Source of the DNA: Rhizopus arrhizus
Taxonomy: Eukaryota; Mucoromycota; Mucoromycetes; Mucorales; Rhizopodaceae
Assembly (NCBI GenBank): GCA_024220505.1
Contig: JAKZZE010000029.1
Span: 248,001-312,000 of the forward strand
Direction of reading: 5' to 3'
Length of the DNA stretch: 64,000 nucleotides
Shown: piece by piece, positions 1 through 13,200 of the stretch
Numbering within the stretch: position 1 is the first letter of the stretch
Layout: each line of letters opens with the position of its first letter
Position numbers and translations under genes: made by a program
Notes under the pieces: generated by a model
Databases searched by the model: none
What the model was told of the DNA's origin: nothing
The model's input: only the letters and a program-made list of their open reading frames with translations

Positions 1-1920
1 AAAAGGTGTACAGTCAATCCAACAAGCAAATGCCGCAGTCCATTGAAATCAATGTCACAAGTTCATCAAGATCTATTTCATATTTTCAGAAATAAAATGT
101 CGTATTTTTAGAAATCACACTGCTTATTTAGACATTTGGAATTCTTTAAACAACCCTCTGTTGCAGCAGCCACCATTTTTTAACAACTCAAGACTTGATG
201 GAAGGTTTCTTTGTTGCTCTCCTTTTTTTAAATAGTTGCTTCATTTGAGCTTGATCCCAGCTGGCATGATGAATAACAACCTTAGCATATCAAACGTCAA
301 ATTATAGTTTGTCTGCAATTTAGGATACTGACCAAAGGTTCACTAGCCTATTCAAGAACAAAAAAGTATTAAAAAATGTTGACGTTTTATATAGTGTTGT
401 CATTAAGATAATTGATAAATCAAAAACATGCATCGAGATGTGACCGCTGCAATAGATGGTTTAAAGAATTCGATCCATCCCATGTTTGTCTCTTATCATT
501 CTCAAGCGAATGATCCACTGGCTCAAGAGAGATATGAAGCAGAAAGATGAACTGCTCACACAGTTGCCTGTAGAAGGAAATACCCCAAGGTAAGTGTCTC
601 ACTGTATCCAATTTTATGGATTACACTTCTTTTTATCCTATGGACACTTTGTGAATACGACTCTCCTCAAAAAAATAGATTTACACAAACGTTCAAACAT
701 GTTTCAATCAATTGCTTCCTTGGTTTTCAAACATGGTTCAGCCGCCCGTGTCAAAGTGATGATTTTCCATGAATTACACCTTGAAAGATGGAACAAAGAT
801 ACAATTAGACAATTCACTTGCAAGAAAACGGTTCAATTGTAATTATTAACAACTTGAAACCGAGCAATTTACTTTAGCAGATTCAGTGACAACATCTATC
901 AATAATGCAAATCAAATGGCTGCCAAGTTGTTATCCCAGCATTGATACAAATAATAGTCATGATATCTTTTCGAATTGATTCAATTTATAAAATAAACCA
1001 AGAAGCACAATAAAAAAAAAAAATAGGTAGCTGACGTTAAGTTATTATTATGTGCAATTGGTTGATCTATTTTGTATGGATTGTTCTCACTGTTCTTGAT
1101 CAATGGATTGATCGGCTAAACCTTTTGGAAATATTGATGAACTTCATTGAATACAAGACTACATCATTTAAAATGAATTACAAAGAGTCTATTACAATCC
1201 AACCCTTTAAGAAAAAGACTATTTGAAGAGTCCAGTGAAGAGTAAAGCAAAACTGATGAATTTATTACAAAAGTAAAAAAAAAAAAATAAAAATAAAAAA
1301 AAAAGCCTTATAAATCCTTGATGAAACATACAATAAAAGCAAAAAAAAAAAAAAAAAAAAAAAAAAGTCACTTTGTGAAAATAGATGCGTTTCAAGTGTG
1401 TGAGAACTAGGGAGAAAGTCTTTTGTGAAATAAAGAGAATAAAGCTATTTTTATCAGCAGTGAACCAGAAACTGTAGTTCAACCCTATTTCTGTGATAAT
1501 TGAATGTGAATGTCTATCTAATAGTATTTTGTCCATTTTAAATCTCAATTTTAAAGAAAAAAGAAAGCCACAATCCTGGAATAAACTAAGCTAAACTTTT
1601 ATCCTTTACACAGCAAGATTCGTTTGATGAAGAATAAAAACAGGAATGTACGAACCAACAGGGCATCATCAAGTGATATTATTACATATCACTTTCTGTG
1701 TGTGTACATCATCTTTTTTTTTTATATTAAAATCAGTAACCCTCCTCTTCTGAAACCAAACTTTTTTTTTCTAAAATTAAACCATTGATGTTTGTTTGCC
1801 ACAGTTTATTTTAAGGAACAAGAGCTTGTTACACAAATCCCAAAAAAGTTTGAATATTCTACTCAGTGTTTGTATATAAACTCTCTTTTTTTTTTCTCTC
1901 TTTTCTTTATTTGCCTGTGA
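1..1920. other. Intergenic, no supported gene
   Basis: Rich in A and T homopolymers, such as the A run near 1341-1366. The plus strand at about 430-592 reads weakly like a coding remnant and ends at a GTAAGT, with a C-x2-C pair in one frame, but no frame stays open and I recognise no family. The last 100 bases, pyrimidine-rich with ctctttttt stretches, are probably the promoter and 5' leader of the glycosyltransferase gene that follows. Confidence 0.5.
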
Positions 1921-3289
1921 ATGATGAAAGTTGAAGTTCAAAAACCACTTTTTCGAGGAATTAAATATATAGTGGCTATCTATGCTCTGCTATCACTCAT
2001 TTATGCTTCTGTGAGACTTTATCAACGACTCGATCCACCTTCTCTTATCACCACAAGTCGTCGAAGCATTGTCATTGAGGAAGAACCGGTTCATCAAAAA
2101 TCCATTCAAAACAAAGGTATCATGCCACAGACGATGTCTAAACACTCACACTTTTTTTTACTTAGCTAATGATATCATTCAATCCAAAATGTTTTCCGGA
2201 ATCATGGGTCAACCCAACATTTCACCTTATTATTTTAAAGCAACTCAGGTCACTCGATCAAAGGACATTACGTTATCTACTATTGTTACCAGTGATCGAT
2301 TTCCTGTTCTCAGTCGACTTGCTTCTCACTATAAAGGTAGGTGAGAGGATATCCTTGATTCATTTCATCAACACATCGAATAGGCCCTATTTCAGCCACT
2401 GTTTCTATCCATGGCAGTGACAACAAGCACACGATCCTTCAAGAGCTCTCAAAGACTTTCCGTGAAAATCCCGAGATGAAAAAGTATGTCGACATTCACT
2501 TGATTCTTGATGCCTATGATCGTCAGTTCAACATGTGGAGAAATGTGGCTAGACTGTATGCTCGTACGGATTACATCATGATGTTGGATATCGATTTCTT
2601 TCCCTGCACCGATTTCCGTCAGGAGATTCTGAAGGATGTGGACCTACTCGACCGATTGGACACTGGACGGACGGCTCTTGTGATCCCTGCTTTTGAGTAC
2701 ACTGAACTTGAAGACGGTATCGACTACCGTCACTTTCCGAGGACCAAGGCCGACTTGCTCCAACAAGTTCAAAAAGGTAAACTGGACATGTTTCATCGTG
2801 CATGGCAAAGAGGTCATGGCTCAACGGATTACGTCAAATGGTACAACGCAACTGCCCACTATAGCGTAGTGGATTATAATTATTCCTATGAACCCTATGT
2901 TATCTTCAAAAGACAAGGCGCGCCTTGGTGTGATGAAAGGTTCATTGGTTATGGTGCGAATAAGGCTGCTTGCTTGTATGAGCTTTATGTTTCTGGTATA
3001 GGCTATGACGTGTTATCAAACCATTTTCTTATTCATCAATCTCACGATTATCCTGAATCAACCCGTAGAAAAGAGGTAATGATTTAAAGTCTTCTACTGT
3101 TTCCATCCACCTCATTTTTTTTTTTGCTAGCGTTTGTTGAATCGAAAATTGTATACACATTTTAGAGAAGAAGTCTGTCTTCGATATGCTCGTCAATTCA
3201 TAGCGGATGATCAATGGGACACGGCTCGTGCTGATAATCTAAAAAATGAATGTCAAAAGATTCGTGGATTCGTCCGTACGATGCAATAG
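1921..3289 (+). CDS. GT49-family (LARGE/B4GAT1-like) glycosyltransferase, type II membrane protein
   Basis: Predicted Golgi glycosyltransferase of 405 aa; in animals the GT49 domain adds glucuronic acid to glycans, but the fungal acceptor is unknown. Proposed exons are 1921-2116, 2166-2336, 2384-3075 and 3131-3289, with GT-AG introns of 49, 47 and 55 bases that keep one frame throughout. A single hydrophobic anchor lies at about residues 14-31, followed by a short stem. The catalytic part has the KGPIS segment typical of GT49, a metal-binding DID triplet at about residues 191-193, and the late DERFIGYGANK and FLIHQSHDYP segments. The ATG at 1921 opens the first in-frame exon and puts the anchor at the N terminus. 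The gene converges on the uL1 gene with 180 bases between the stops. Family assignment is firm; substrate is not. Confidence 0.88.
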
Positions 3290-3469
3290 CTGTACAGAAA
3301 AACAAAAATATAGAATTTATTTATAGAAACCTAAAGTTCCATTTAAAATATCCAAGCATCCTAGTCATCATAATAAACATCACTTTACAGCCCAATTCAA
3401 ATAGAAAAACAAACTTTTTTTTATTATTCAATATGGTACAATCATTTATTTTTTAAAAAAGAAAGTGCC

Positions 3470-4189
3470 TTAGAACAAACGATGAGGCTTACCCATGGTG
3501 GACTTCAAGTACAAAGACTTGACGTTTTGCCAGTTCTTCTTCAACAAGGAGACGAGGAAGTTGACGGACAACATGATGTTGGCAACCAATTGATCTTCAG
3601 TCATGTCGAGGTGACCGACAGCGACACCAAGACAGAGAACCTTCTTCAATTGGAACTTGATGGTAGCACGGATTTCGTTGGCCTTATCGGTCAAGGAGTC
3701 GTTGTGAGAGACGGGAGTAGGGAACTTACCGACCTTGTGGAGACCAGGACCCAAAAGACGAGGGATTTGCTTGATCAAAGCTTCAGAGGCAAGGAAAGCA
3801 TCGTACTTCTTGGCAAGCTTCTTGATGAGCTTCTTGTTCTTGTTGAGCTTCTTCAAGTCATCAACCGATTGGAATTCCATACCGGCACCCTTGGCTTGGT
3901 CACAGTGGAAGGCATCACCGAGAACACAGACGGTCATACGGGGACGGGCAACGTGAGGGAGCTTGATGGTACCAGAGAAACGCTTATCACGTTGGGGATC
4001 GTAGTTCTTCAAACCAATTTGGAGTTCAACAGTTTGGACAAACTTACGTTGCTTTTCTTGAGCACCGGCTTGGATGGCGTTCACAATGTCTCTGACGGCA
4101 GAAGCACTAACTTTGCTATGTACGCATAGTGTATGTTAGTTTATCACTGACATCAGTGGATGGATGGATGGATGGATAGTTTACCTCAT
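3470..4189 (-). CDS. RPL1: 60S ribosomal protein L10a / uL1
   Basis: Large-subunit protein uL1, which forms the L1 stalk that guides deacylated tRNA out of the E site. It has 216 aa, the family's usual length. The start is split: a five-base exon at 4185-4189 carries ATG plus two bases, and after a 69-base intron the rest of the protein runs from 4115 to 3470. This gives an N terminus of [12 protein letters not shown], which fits the family, and internal landmarks such as [32 protein letters not shown] and a C-terminal [10 protein letters not shown]. The intron contains a GGAT tetranucleotide run at 4157-4177. Very short first exons are common in fungal ribosomal protein genes. The long open frame antisense to this gene is a shadow. 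Confidence 0.96.
4157..4177. repeat. GGAT tetranucleotide microsatellite in the uL1 intron
   Basis: Five GGAT units (ATCC on the gene's strand) lie inside the only intron of the uL1 gene, about ten bases from the 5' splice site. A shorter run of the same motif sits in the leader of the uL6 gene at 45892-45904. Confidence 0.8.
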
Positions 4190-4620
4190 TGTCAATGAAT
4201 GAATAAAAGGGAAGGAAACTTCATTCTGGATGCAGAGCAATCAAGTACTCTCGCTGGCTATATCTGAGATTCAAATAGAATGTGCGGACACACATCCCAT
4301 TCTCCACTTTAAAATGGATTCCTACAGCCTGCTGAAGGCTATTGGCAAGAATCAAACCCCCCTTCATCCACTGTCAGCTGGGGACTTATGAATAACAGCA
4401 GATGATTTTATTCTCTTCTCAGCTTCTCTCCATTACATCCTGATACATTAAAAAAACTTACAGGGGCAGCCTAATGATCATTTTGCCTTTTATAACTTTA
4501 CAATAAAAAAATTATATGAAGAAAATATATTTCTATTTAAGTCATAAGGTATAATACATCCCAGTACAGCAAAGGACAAAATTGCTTTTTGGTATGAAAA
4601 AAAAATGGAAAAAAGAAACT
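4190..4620. promoter_or_regulatory. Upstream region of uL1 and downstream region of PP2A
   Basis: No open frame or RNA gene is visible. The segment must hold the uL1 promoter (minus-strand transcription) and the 3' end of the PP2A transcript. It is AT-rich towards 4440-4620 and I see no recognisable TATA box or named factor site. Confidence 0.4.
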
Positions 4621-5824
<1,204 letters not shown>

Positions 5825-7089
5825 TGTTGTTATTATAAGTAATAGGGACGTTGTCTTTTTCTTTAAAAAAAGGGGGGAAGGAGGAGGAGAAGGAATTCAC
5901 TTGTTGATGAAAAAGAAAGAGAAAAAAAGAAGAAAAAAAAAAAAAAAGGTTGAAAAAATGAAGGGGTGACGTAGAAATTACAAAAGACAATTAAAGAAGA
6001 AATAAAAGACATTTGATAAAGAGAGAGTGATGTGGCATTCATACACACTCCTATGGCTGCTTTCCTAGCTCTATACACTCATCTATTCCTATTCTCATTA
6101 TTTTCCTACAGCTCATTTCTCACTCAATTCATTAAAAATATTTCAGCACAGTTGTGTAACCATAGCATTGTATACCCAGTTTCTTTCATGCTGTCAATCC
6201 TTTTAGGAATCATTGTAGCTGAAAAGGAAAAACAGTCAAAGAGACATGCACCGTATTATATGAATAAGTTTATAATAATGAATGAAAAAGAAAGGAGAGA
6301 AAAAGGGGTGGTATTTTCGTGCTTTATTGATTCTTGACGTGGCCTTTGATTTACACATCTGTCATGATACTCTTCAAAATCCTTGTTTTCATTCTTTTTC
6401 TAAAAACCAAGCTTTCTAGTAAGCAAAAAGAGAAGTATAATTCACGTTTGCATGGTCCATAACTATTCTAAAGGCTTAATAATGCTAGAATATCATGGTT
6501 CTCTCCTTTGTACTCATAAAGAATTGAGGGGCATGTAGAAACGCAATGACAGACAAGATGACCTGTGTTTAGAACTTTTTCCTTTTGAATAACTGAAGAC
6601 CTTCAACATCCATGTCATATTGGGTAAAAGGAAAGGAATAGAGTGTGTTATCAATATAGCTTCAACCGTTCCTTGTTTACCTTCACCCTGGCTTCATTTG
6701 CTTTCTGTACTCGTGCAGATCGAGTTTATGAAGGGCGTTAGATGTAAGAAAAAAGACTCAAAATCATCTCTGGTCCTGACACTTTTAGTTTACTGCTTCT
6801 GAATTGTATTTTTGTTTTATTAACTTTAGTATAAACAAAAAGTATCATGCAATTCATGCTATATTTACTCTGAAATGACTGTAACTTTTTTTTTTTTCAA
6901 AGGAAAAAAAAGCTATGAGTTATTACTTTTTATTTGATTCTGGGTAAATCAGAGTACAAATTACATCTACATGTATGATTGATCAATATACACTTTATTC
7001 CGAAATTATTGGTATGTTTTTGAGAAGAAAATCCGTGCAAATAAAATAGAAAAAATGGTGCAAAAGTAAAATTAAATTTAGTGTACTGA
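5825..7089. other. Intergenic, no supported gene
   Basis: Begins with the PP2A promoter and leader (minus strand), including a purine-rich run near 5870-5950. Several short open frames on both strands are rich in Phe, Leu and Ser and resemble nothing known. I see no RNA gene or repeat. Confidence 0.4.
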
Positions 7090-7436
7090 CCAGTAAGTGT
7101 ATGTCTGCGAGATGTTGCTTCAACTACACGGCCACGACGGTAAAGTACTAAGGATAGCCATGCCTCAGAAAAGAATTCTTTGTTAGTGTAAGCAGGATAT
7201 CAAGATTGCCATCATCTAGAAACGTGCAGAGAAATATAAATTTAGATAAGGAGTAGGCATGCGTTGCAATGTCATGGATAATGTTTACGAAACCCTTTCA
7301 ATCGCTCTCGGTACTGCCCATTCTATCCAATGCCGTCGACAGATGATTCAATAGACAAAATGAAACCATCAGAAACAAGAGTACCAGTAGTGCTCATGGC
7401 GCCAGCTGAAGTACTTGGTAGAGGATCTTCATTCAT
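7090..7436 (-). pseudogene. Decayed coding fragment, unknown family
   Basis: Two stretches on the minus strand read like ordinary protein but in different frames. One starts with an ATG at 7436 and runs about 40 codons (MNEDPLPSTSAG at its start) before a TAG. The other, near 7195-7095, encodes a segment containing FFSEAWLSLVLYRRGRVVE and ends near a possible splice donor. Joining them would need at least one single-base correction as well as the stop. I do not recognise the family. It could instead be a poorly resolved multi-exon gene, but the stops and frame changes favour decay. Confidence 0.35.
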
Positions 7437-8364
7437 GATAAAGGCTAATATCACTAATGAAATAAAGATGTGGAGATCAATTATTGTTTTATACTAAGCA
7501 TGGTTTATCTGTTTGAATATGTATGCAATCAACGCTGTCACAAATTAATGATATGAAGGTATGAATGCAGGGTTAATAAAAATAAAAAAAATAAAAAGGA
7601 AATAAACAGGAATTTATAGTGTTATGGCCCCAAGTTAGTGAAGATTAAAAAAGTCAGAAGTTATAGAGCTTTTTAGATAGAAGAAAGATATCTTTTATTA
7701 AAGTGCGTTCTTTGTGTATTTATATAGTCTATTTTAAGGGGATTAATCGTAATTTGTTTGTTTTGAGAAGTAGAATAATCGAGACTTCTTTGGCTTAGGT
7801 TTTGATTGGGATAGATGCTTTAAAGGTTCGCTTGCACATTCTATGTTTGGAAGGTCTATCATACTGTATTTCCATTGGGCCATCTCTATATTCAGTTTTT
7901 GTTCCTTTGTTCATGGAATTGATACTGACAATTGTATTCTTTGTTCTTTGTTATGGAATATATTAAAATAAAATAATAATTAAACATAATTATGAATGCA
8001 TCAATAAATGAATAGAAATAAATCAACATGAGGCGCTCTGTAGCATGGTAAAAAAAAAAGAGAAGGGAGAAGCTGCGCTTTTGCATATGTACTCAAGGTA
8101 AGGGCCAAAACAACAATTATTTTGAATATTATCTCTCCTTATGGTATGGTAAAAATCAAAGTAAAAAGACCAAGGGCACCTGTCCCTTCAAAGGAGAGAA
8201 GCATAATAGGCAGCGCTCAGACTGCTAGGAATGCTGAAGGCGGAACTGTTACAAATATAATTTTATTATAATACTCTTGATATTTTGTAGCAGCAAGAGT
8301 AATTTAAGGACAACTATACCATCACGAACTATACTCCCATTCACAAGAATGCTAACATTAGAAA
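7437..8364. other. Intergenic, no supported gene
   Basis: AT-rich sequence with no open frame that resembles a protein family. The stretch at 8150-8260 has protein-like minus-strand composition with internal stops and may belong to the same decayed material as its neighbours. Confidence 0.35.
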
Positions 8365-8616
8365 TTAATGAGCAACATGATTAGGGCTGTGTTTATCTTC
8401 TAAACTCAACCCAGTTGAATGATATTGATCAGCGTGTAAAAGCAAATTTAAAGGAGAAGTGTTTTTACAGGCAGAACCATTATCATCTAGAATTAGGCAT
8501 GCATGCAACGAAGATCTTTTGACCGATCTTCGAGGGCTCTGGGGATACTCAGCTACTGGATTTGAAGGTTGTTCGAATAGTAAATTAATATAGTTCTCTC
8601 TTTCTTTTTCGTGCAC
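8365..8616 (-). pseudogene. Possible decayed coding fragment, unknown family
   Basis: An 83-codon open frame of balanced, polar composition, with a Ser/Arg segment SPRRSVKRSS and a segment SLEDKHSPNHVAH before the stop. It has no recognisable domain and no clear partner exon. It lies in a region full of relics, so a remnant of an older gene is more likely than a live one. Confidence 0.25.
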
Positions 8617-8835
8617 TAAGAAATAATGGAATTTTAAAGCTGATCTGAATGACTTTTTTCTGGATTAGCTTTTATTCTTAAATGCACAGATTCTTTTCTT
8701 GGAGACGCACGAATATTTTGTAAAAATAGCGTAGAATAATCTCAACTTCTTTCCGCTTTACTATCGCTTTCTACACACTTTTGCCTTATATGGAAATCCT
8801 CGCTATGCACCACATCAGCAAGCAACTCTAATAAC

Positions 8836-9720
8836 AGCAGGAAAGCTTAACTACTGCTCATGCTGAGATACGCAAGTTACAACAAGAGAATGCTTTCTCA
8901 CGGAAACAACCTGTTCCGAAGCCGTCAACTATAGACATTCCACCTTCTCTATCTGGACGCACCACATCGCCAACCGTTTCCTCCCTCCCTCGTAACCTTC
9001 CCATCCTATCTAAGCGCTCCCCATCACCTAACAGCGCCTCACCTCCTCCGCCTAGGGTTACTAAGACTAAACGCGGTAATTCCCAACCTAGACTGATTGA
9101 GATTGTCTGGCAGTTTTCTTCATCTGCTGAACCAACTCGCTTTAAACTTATTCATGTACCTGTTCCACACTGCCTCCCTCTAAAACAATTGCGCTCTAAC
9201 CTTCGCAGATTACACATCAATACCTGTCGAATTCTAGATGCTCATTATTCAAATAGAAATCTAGTCAGCCTCCTTATCCACATTGATTATAAAACTGAGC
9301 TTCGTTCGCAATTGAGTAAGTTCAATATTACAGTCTGTGACGATTTCGATCCTTTAGATCCTTCAATCATTCGCAACCCTACTCTCGTCAATGAATCCAT
9401 TGACTGTAAAGTCCAAAGAGCTCATAAAACTTTTCTCGATCGAATCTACATCGCTCTGCAATGATTCAGGGCTCCCATTTACAATACCGTTACCAACTTC
9501 TTTGTCCAGTCTGGCCTTATTGACCTCGAAGACTTTGCGTTGTATGATCTTGCCTCACCATACAAGTTCCGCACAAGACATATCCTTGATCATGTATACT
9601 CTCCGTGAATAAATGTCCAACGTGTTCACTCAACTGTCTGTAGCATCTTTTATGAAGCTAACTACCTGCTTTACACAAAAAGATCCGCCTACATCGTCAG
9701 CAAAACTCAGGTAAAGATTA
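8836..9720 (+). pseudogene. LINE (non-LTR retrotransposon) ORF1/gag-like relic
   Basis: One continuous plus-strand frame, read through two TGA stops (9462-9464 and 9606-9608), encodes a Ser/Pro-rich N terminus followed by a domain with RCRILD-like spacing (HINTCRILDAHYSNRNLVS) and a segment with FDPLDPSIIRNP. This pattern matches my memory of ORF1/gag-like proteins of LINE elements in Mucorales. The frame begins right after an in-frame TAA with no ATG, so the 5' end is missing, and no reverse transcriptase follows. The frame is otherwise intact, which suggests truncation and nonsense rather than heavy indel decay. Family assignment rests on recall of similar proteins. Confidence 0.6.
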
Positions 9721-10299
9721 CCCCAGAGCTCACACTGATGTCTATGGCATGTCTTTCCTTCCTTACTCACTCACTTTCTTTTTTACCATTGCACCCATAA
9801 GAGAGATTTCTTAGCTTTTATTATATCTTAGTTGATCTGGCTTGAGCAATTATGGCGCATAAATACTGCGTGCTCATTTAAGCCTTTAAATAAAATGTTT
9901 AATCTCAATATTTAGCCATGACTCATTCATTTGCTAAAAGTGATGGTAATATAGGATATAATTTATAATTATGAATATGCGCCTGTCTAATGACATTAAA
10001 AGTGATACAGCGGATAAAAACGAATGAGAAGTAGTTGGCAATTATTCTTGAAATGCTCATCAACTAAATCAAGTCATTCTCTCATTACATTGACGGTAAT
10101 TTAATATTGTACGTGACGTAGGCATCGATTTTTCATTTTTTTTTTCTGTTTGAAATAAATTATTCTTTTGATTTTTTTTATAAAGAACCCAACACAATAA
10201 AAAGAGGTATTAGTACAAAAAAATATATTACTTTTATTTTCTAGATTAGAAAAAAAATTATTAAAAATATTATGCATATTATTTACACTAGATTACAAA
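9721..10299. other. Intergenic; probable STH1 promoter
   Basis: No gene seen. The last 200 bases are very AT-rich with T and A runs and lead into the first ATG of the remodelling ATPase gene, so they should contain its promoter and leader. Confidence 0.4.
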
Positions 10300-13200
10300 A
10301 TGATGAGTTCCTTAACAAGCCATCCACAGGCTGGTTTTAACAAGGAAAAATTACATAGCCTTGTTCAGGTAAAATTAAGCAAAGAAAAAAAAATACAGAA
10401 CACATACTTACCCTTCTTTATTTTTAAAAAAAGCGCGTAAGGTTTTTACAATCCCAAGGGGCAAAAGAAGACAATAATCCTGAATATGCACAAATTATGA
10501 ATTTTTTAAAAAATCTACAAAAACAACAAGTGCGCATGCCTGACATGTCTCCTGTGCCCGCTGTTCCTTCTCAACCATCAACAGGTAATACCAAAAGAAA
10601 AACGAAGTAGCCTATTTCCTAACACGTCTTTGCAGAATCAGCATCTACATTTTCACCTGCTCAATTAGCTGCCTTAAAATATCAAATACTTGCTTACAAG
10701 CTAATTTCAAAAAACATGCCACTTCCACCTAACCTTCAACAAGCCATTTTATCACCCGGTTCTGACACACCAACCGCAGACACACCAACATCAACGCCAA
10801 CAACAAAACAACAAACGGAATACAACGCATATGCGTCTCCTTATGATCTTTTGAGAAAACCGGTCACTACATTTGCGCATGCCTCACGTCAACAACGTTT
10901 GTTGGTGCCCAGTCTGACACCTCAAGGCACGGATCCATATAGCGTGTTGTCTGAAAGAGAACGTCGATTACTCAATCGTATTGGATACCGCATTCGCGAA
11001 TTGGAGAACCTACCAAGCAATCTGTCTGATATGGCCAATAATAGTACCAAACTTCGAGCTGTTGTAGAATTGAAGGCACTTCGGTTATTAAACAAACAGA
11101 GACAGTTACGAGAGGAAATCATCCAAGGCATGTCACGATCCACCACCTTGGCCACCTCATCGGATCGACTCGCCTATCGTCGTATGAAGAAGCAGTCATT
11201 AAGAGAGGCACGTATGACAGAAAAAATTGAGCGACAACAACGTACGGACCGCGAAAGACGCGAGAAACAAAAGCATCTGGATTACTTGCAAACTGTCTGT
11301 GATCATGGACGTAACTTGGTCAATTTCCAAATCAATCACAAGGCAAAGCAAAACAAACTCGGTCGAGCTGTTCTTCAGTACCATCAACATATCGAAAAGG
11401 AAGAGCAAAAGAGAGCTGAACGTATATCTAAAGAACGTATCCGTGCATTGAAGAATGATGATGAAGAGGCTTATATGAAATTGATTGATGAGGCCAAGGA
11501 TACGCGTTTGACACAGTTGCTGAAACAGACAGGTGTCTTTTTGGACTCACTCACTATGGCTGTCAAGGAGCAGCAGAATGATCATATCTTTAACCAAGAT
11601 ATGAATGATGACGATGACCTTTCTGCAAGTGACCCAGATGCTAAGAATGATTATTTCCAAGTGACACACAGAGTGAAGGAAGAAGTCATGCAACCCGGAC
11701 TTCTTGTAGGTGGTCGTTTGAAAGATTATCAACTAAAGGGTCTTCAATGGATGGTATCACTCTACAATAATCACTTGAACGGTATTTTAGCGGATGAAAT
11801 GGGTTTGGGAAAAACAATTCAGACTATTAGTTTGATTACTTATTTGATTGAAAAGAAGAGACAGCATGGTCCCTATCTTATTATTGTTCCTTTATCGTAA
11901 GTATCGGTCACTTTATCAAAGTGGTTTTGTACTCATTATCTACATAGCACATTAACCAACTGGACGCTTGAATTTGAAAAATGGGCGCCTTCCGTCAGAA
12001 AGATTGCTTATAAGGGGCCGCCCAGCGTACGTAGAGAATTACAAAATGAAATTCGTTATGGTGATTTCCAAGTCTTGTTGACCACTTTTGAATACATTAT
12101 CAAAGATAGACCTATTTTGAGCAAAATAAAGTGGTTACATATGATTGTGGATGAAGGGCATCGTATGAAGAATACAAATTCAAAATTGACTGTTGTCTTG
12201 AGACAATATTATCATACAAAATACAGATTGATCTTGACAGGTACTCCACTTCAGGTATGTAGAACACGACATACACATAAAAGCATCACTATAACAAGTA
12301 ATTAGAATAACCTGCCAGAATTATGGGCTTTGCTTAATTTCATTTACCAAAAATCTTTAAAAGTGTCAAGAGCTTTGAAGAATGGTTCAATACACCTTTT
12401 AGTAATCAAGGTGTGGCCGACAAGGTGGCACTGAACGAAGAAGAACAATTGTTGATTATCAAGCGTCTTCATAAAGTACTTCGACCTTTCTTGTTGCGTC
12501 GATTAAAACGAGATGTAGAAGCTGAATTGCCCGATAAGGTTGAACGTGTTATTAGATGTAAATTATCACCACTTCAAACACATCTTTACACACAAATGAA
12601 GCGCAATGGTACTTTATATACATCAGATGCAAGCAAGGGCAAGTCTGGTATCAAGGGCCTTAATAACACAATCATGCAACTCAGAAAGATTTGTAACCAT
12701 CCATTTGTATTTGAAGAGGTCGAGTCTCTTGTAAATCCTAGCGGAATGTCAAACGACTTGCTCTACCGAGTCTCTGGTAAATTTGAACTCTTGGATCGCA
12801 TGTTACCCAAGCTGCAACAAACTGGCCACCGTGTGCTGATCTTTTTCCAAATGACACAAGTGATGAGTATCATGGAAGATTTCTTGAATTATAAGGGATT
12901 CAGTTATTTACGTTTGGACGGTTCAACCAAATCAGATGACCGTTCTGAATTACTTCGACTTTTCAATGATCCCAATTCTCCTTACTTTGTCTTTTTGTTA
13001 TCCACACGTGCTGGTGGTCTTGGTCTTAACCTTCAGACGGCTGATACGGTCATTATCTTTGATTCTGATTGGAACCCACATCAAGATTTGCAAGCCCAAG
13101 ATCGTGCTCACCGTATCGGTCAAACAAAGGAAGTGCGTATCTTTCGACTGATCTCGACAAACTCTGTTGAAGAAAGCATCTTGGCCAGAGCCAATTACAA

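Noticed and set aside
1219..1548. Minus-strand frame of 109 codons rich in Phe
   Set aside because: Created by A/T homopolymers; low complexity and no start context.
3482..4129. 215-codon open frame antisense to the uL1 gene
   Set aside because: It is the mirror of a highly biased ribosomal protein gene; its own composition has no family resemblance.
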